From Bacillota bacterium (GTDB taxonomy: Bacteria > Bacillota > Clostridia > UBA1381), in contig JAJPXA010000116.1 of the NCBI GenBank assembly GCA_021205715.1, forward strand, positions 1,415 through 7,301: a stretch of 5,887 nucleotides of DNA, given 5' to 3'. Below are positions 4,378 through 5,887 of this stretch, piece by piece (the first letter of the stretch is position 1; each line of letters begins with the position of its first letter). Made by a program: the position numbers and the translations under genes. The notes under the pieces were generated by a model. That model saw only the letters and a program-made list of their open reading frames with translations, did not search any database and was not told where the DNA came from.

Positions 4378-5887
4378 ATGATAAAGGAGAGTGGGATTGG
4401 AGCGGTTGACCGCGAGGAGAAGAATTATGCCGTGGCGTTTGCGCGGCGGTTGGTTTTGGACGAGGCGGAAACGCGCGAGGCGGCGGACACGCTCCTGCAA
4501 AGCAATATCGACGCGGAGGCGGCGGCACGGACGGCGGCGGATGAGGAGTTACAAGTAAGCCTTGACACACACGCGGGAACGATAGCTTCGGGGGCGGCTT
4601 TAGGGCACGTTAAGCTCTCGGAAAGTGTGTCAAGCACGAACGGGGCATCGGACGGGTACGCGGCGACACCGTCGGCGGTTAAGACGGCGTATGACAAAGC
4701 TGATAACGCGCTTAACACGGCTACTCTGTATGCGACGTGTTCGACCGCGGCGGCAACGGAAATCAAAGATGTAACTTGGAAAAATTCAGAAATACCGAAT
4801 TTTACTTTGACCACAGGCACGCGTCTTATAGTGTATTTTACCTATGGCAGTACCGCGTCGAAAATGTATTTGTGGGTACCGACGAGCAAAACAGGCGATG
4901 AAACCACTGCAACCCAATATTATGTTTACATTGGCGGCACAAACGGTACAATGCCCAAAATCAACGCGGGAAGCGCCATTGAGTTTGTATATAACGGCGA
5001 AGCAATGCAGATGATGCATCCGAGGAATGCGTCCGACTCGTATTACGGTGATGTTATGCTGTCCGACGCGATAGACAGCGACAGCGGTGTATCGGGCGCC
5101 ACGGCGGCGACACCGTCGGCGGTTAAGGCGGCATATGACAAAGCGGCTGCGGCGGCAACAGACGCGGCGGCGGAGCTTGAAGAGGAGGTTACGGCGCGCG
5201 AGGCGGCGGACACGCTCCTGCAAAGCAATATCGACGCGGAGGCGGCGGCACGGACGGCGGCGGACGAGGAGTTACAGACAAGCCTTGACACGCACGCGGG
5301 AACGGTCGCGACGGGGGCGGTTTTAGGGCACGTTAAGCTCTCGTCAAGCACTTCAAGCTCGAGCGGCGTATCGGACGGGTACGCGGCGACGCCGTCGGCG
5401 GTAAGAAGCGCGTATAACAGAGCTTCGACGGCAATAACGAACGCGGCGGCGGCGCAGAGCGCGGCGGACAGCGCGGCGGCGGGACTTGAAGAGGAGGCGG
5501 CGGCGCGTGAGGCGGCTGACGCGGAATTACAAGGGCAGATTGACTCGGTATCGGCGGCGCAAACGGAAACGCAAAGCCGTGTCGATACGGCGGAAAGCAA
5601 TATTTCGGCATTGCAGAATATGGCGCACACTCACGATAATATGGATGTTTTGGACGGCATAACCGAGGAGCGCGTGGAAGCCTGGGAGAACAATGTTAAT
5701 TTTAAAAAATACAAGCAAACGACCGATGAAACAATTCAAGGATTGCTTAATGAGCTGCAAACGATTTATGCGATGATAGGGGTTGTATCTTATGACGGCG
5801 GGCTGTTTACGCAGGCACAGGACGGTGAAACGCTCGACGGCGGCGCGTTTGACGATACCGATTTGGAGAGCTTCGACTGCGGCGGCT
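4378..5887 (+). CDS. Tail fibre protein with coiled-coil and fibre repeats (5' part, runs off the window)
   Basis: The frame is open from the ATG at 4378 to the right edge, giving 503 complete codons and no stop. The protein probably forms a trimeric fibre on the tail that binds the host surface. In order: a short N-terminus (1-25) that may anchor it; an Ala/Glu coiled-coil unit REAADTLLQSNIDAEAAART (33-52); a fibre repeat GHVKLSES... with DGYAATPSAVKTAYDKA (76-108); a distinct beta-rich domain (about 118-214; starts YATCSTAAATEIKD, includes RLIVYFTYGS and ends AIEFVYNGEAMQMM); a second fibre repeat (224-256); a second copy of the coiled-coil unit (273-322) running into a third fibre repeat (317-349); a further Ala-rich coiled coil (350-415); then AHTHDNMDVLDGITEERVEAW (from 416), a motif common in Firmicutes phage fibres and baseplate proteins, with an H-x-H at 417-419. 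The 'TPSAVKxAYDKA' repeat is the classic phage tail-fibre repeat. The receptor-binding tip presumably lies beyond the window. Confidence 0.9.
   Translation, partial: MIKESGIGAVDREEKNYAVAFARRLVLDEAETREAADTLLQSNIDAEAAARTAADEELQVSLDTHAGTIASGAALGHVKLSESVSSTNGASDGYAATPSAVKTAYDKADNALNTATLYATCSTAAATEIKDVTWKNSEIPNFTLTTGTRLIVYFTYGSTASKMYLWVPTSKTGDETTATQYYVYIGGTNGTMPKINAGSAIEFVYNGEAMQMMHPRNASDSYYGDVMLSDAIDSDSGVSGATAATPSAVKAAYDKAAAAATDAAAELEEEVTAREAADTLLQSNIDAEAAARTAADEELQTSLDTHAGTVATGAVLGHVKLSSSTSSSSGVSDGYAATPSAVRSAYNRASTAITNAAAAQSAADSAAAGLEEEAAAREAADAELQGQIDSVSAAQTETQSRVDTAESNISALQNMAHTHDNMDVLDGITEERVEAWENNVNFKKYKQTTDETIQGLLNELQTIYAMIGVVSYDGGLFTQAQDGETLDGGAFDDTDLESFDCGG
4472..4620 (+). repeat. Coiled-coil direct repeat, copy 1, in the fibre gene
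   Basis: This roughly 149-bp segment recurs at 5195-5343, exactly 723 bases (241 codons) downstream and in the same frame. The first 70 bases (4472-4541) are identical to 5195-5264; the rest differs at scattered positions. It encodes the coiled coil and the GHVKLS start of the fibre repeat. Confidence 0.9.
4603..4701 (+). repeat. Tail-fibre repeat unit 1
   Basis: It encodes G76 to A108, beginning GHVKLS and ending ATPSAVKTAYDKA. Together with the units at 5047-5145 and 5326-5424 it forms a family of 33-residue units. Confidence 0.85.
5047..5145 (+). repeat. Tail-fibre repeat unit 2
   Basis: It encodes G224 to A256, beginning GDVMLSDAIDSDSG and ending ATPSAVKAAYDKA. It is the most diverged at its start and directly follows the inserted beta domain. 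Confidence 0.82.
5195..5343 (+). repeat. Coiled-coil direct repeat, copy 2, in the fibre gene
   Basis: This is the downstream copy of the 4472-4620 segment. A shorter, more diverged third relative follows at about 5485-5532: the protein text LEEEVTAREAAD at 267-278 reappears as LEEEAAAREAAD at 370-381. The pattern shows growth of the fibre shaft by internal duplication. Confidence 0.88.
5326..5424 (+). repeat. Tail-fibre repeat unit 3
   Basis: It encodes G317 to A349, beginning GHVKLSSSTSSSSG and ending ATPSAVRSAYNRA. Its first part belongs to the duplicated segment shared with unit 1. Confidence 0.85.

Noticed and set aside
5043..5630. Long minus-strand Ala/Ser-rich ORF
   Set aside because: It is a shadow of the GCG-rich coiled-coil repeats of the fibre gene; the + frame has clear fibre motifs.

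Overview
The window looks like part of the structural (head and tail) gene cluster of a short-tailed phage or prophage of a Firmicute, probably a gut Clostridia-type host. Four points support this. All recognisable genes lie on the + strand, are closely spaced, and have strong AAGGAG-type ribosome binding sites. The capsid protein carries the signature of the N4-gp56 family. It is followed by a large beta-rich protein resembling the P22 gp10 / T7 gp12 class of tail hub proteins, then by a repetitive tail-fibre protein. Codon use is strongly biased to GCG, ACG and TCG, while the intergenic DNA is AT-rich or made of GC-rich palindromes of the kind dispersed in Clostridia genomes. The host assignment is inference.

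Layout: bases 1-46 probably hold the last codons of an upstream gene. Bases 47-395 are a leader without a convincing gene. It contains two adjacent hairpins (74-122) and about 270 bases of unexplained sequence, ending at the capsid ribosome binding site. The major capsid protein runs 396-1595. Bases 1596-1806 hold a long nested inverted repeat (1605-1785) that resembles a MITE or dispersed palindromic element and sits inside the late operon. A small protein of unknown function (1807-2082, 91 aa) follows. Next is a 739-aa tail hub or nozzle-type protein (2126-4345), and finally the 5' 503 codons of a tail fibre (4378 to the right edge, open).

How the genes work together: the capsid protein builds the head shell. 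By gene order, the 91-aa protein could belong to the head-tail region. The 739-aa protein would form or cap the short tail, and the fibre would attach there and bind the host surface. The window shows no tape measure, tail tube or sheath gene between capsid and fibre, which fits a podovirus-like plan, although genes outside the window are unseen.

Most interesting points: the long palindromic element between capsid and downstream genes; the 70-bp perfect in-frame direct repeat in the fibre gene that brackets a compositionally different beta domain; an apparent extra segment of about 85 residues in the capsid protein; and the unexplained leader. I found no clear sign of a wholly new biological system.
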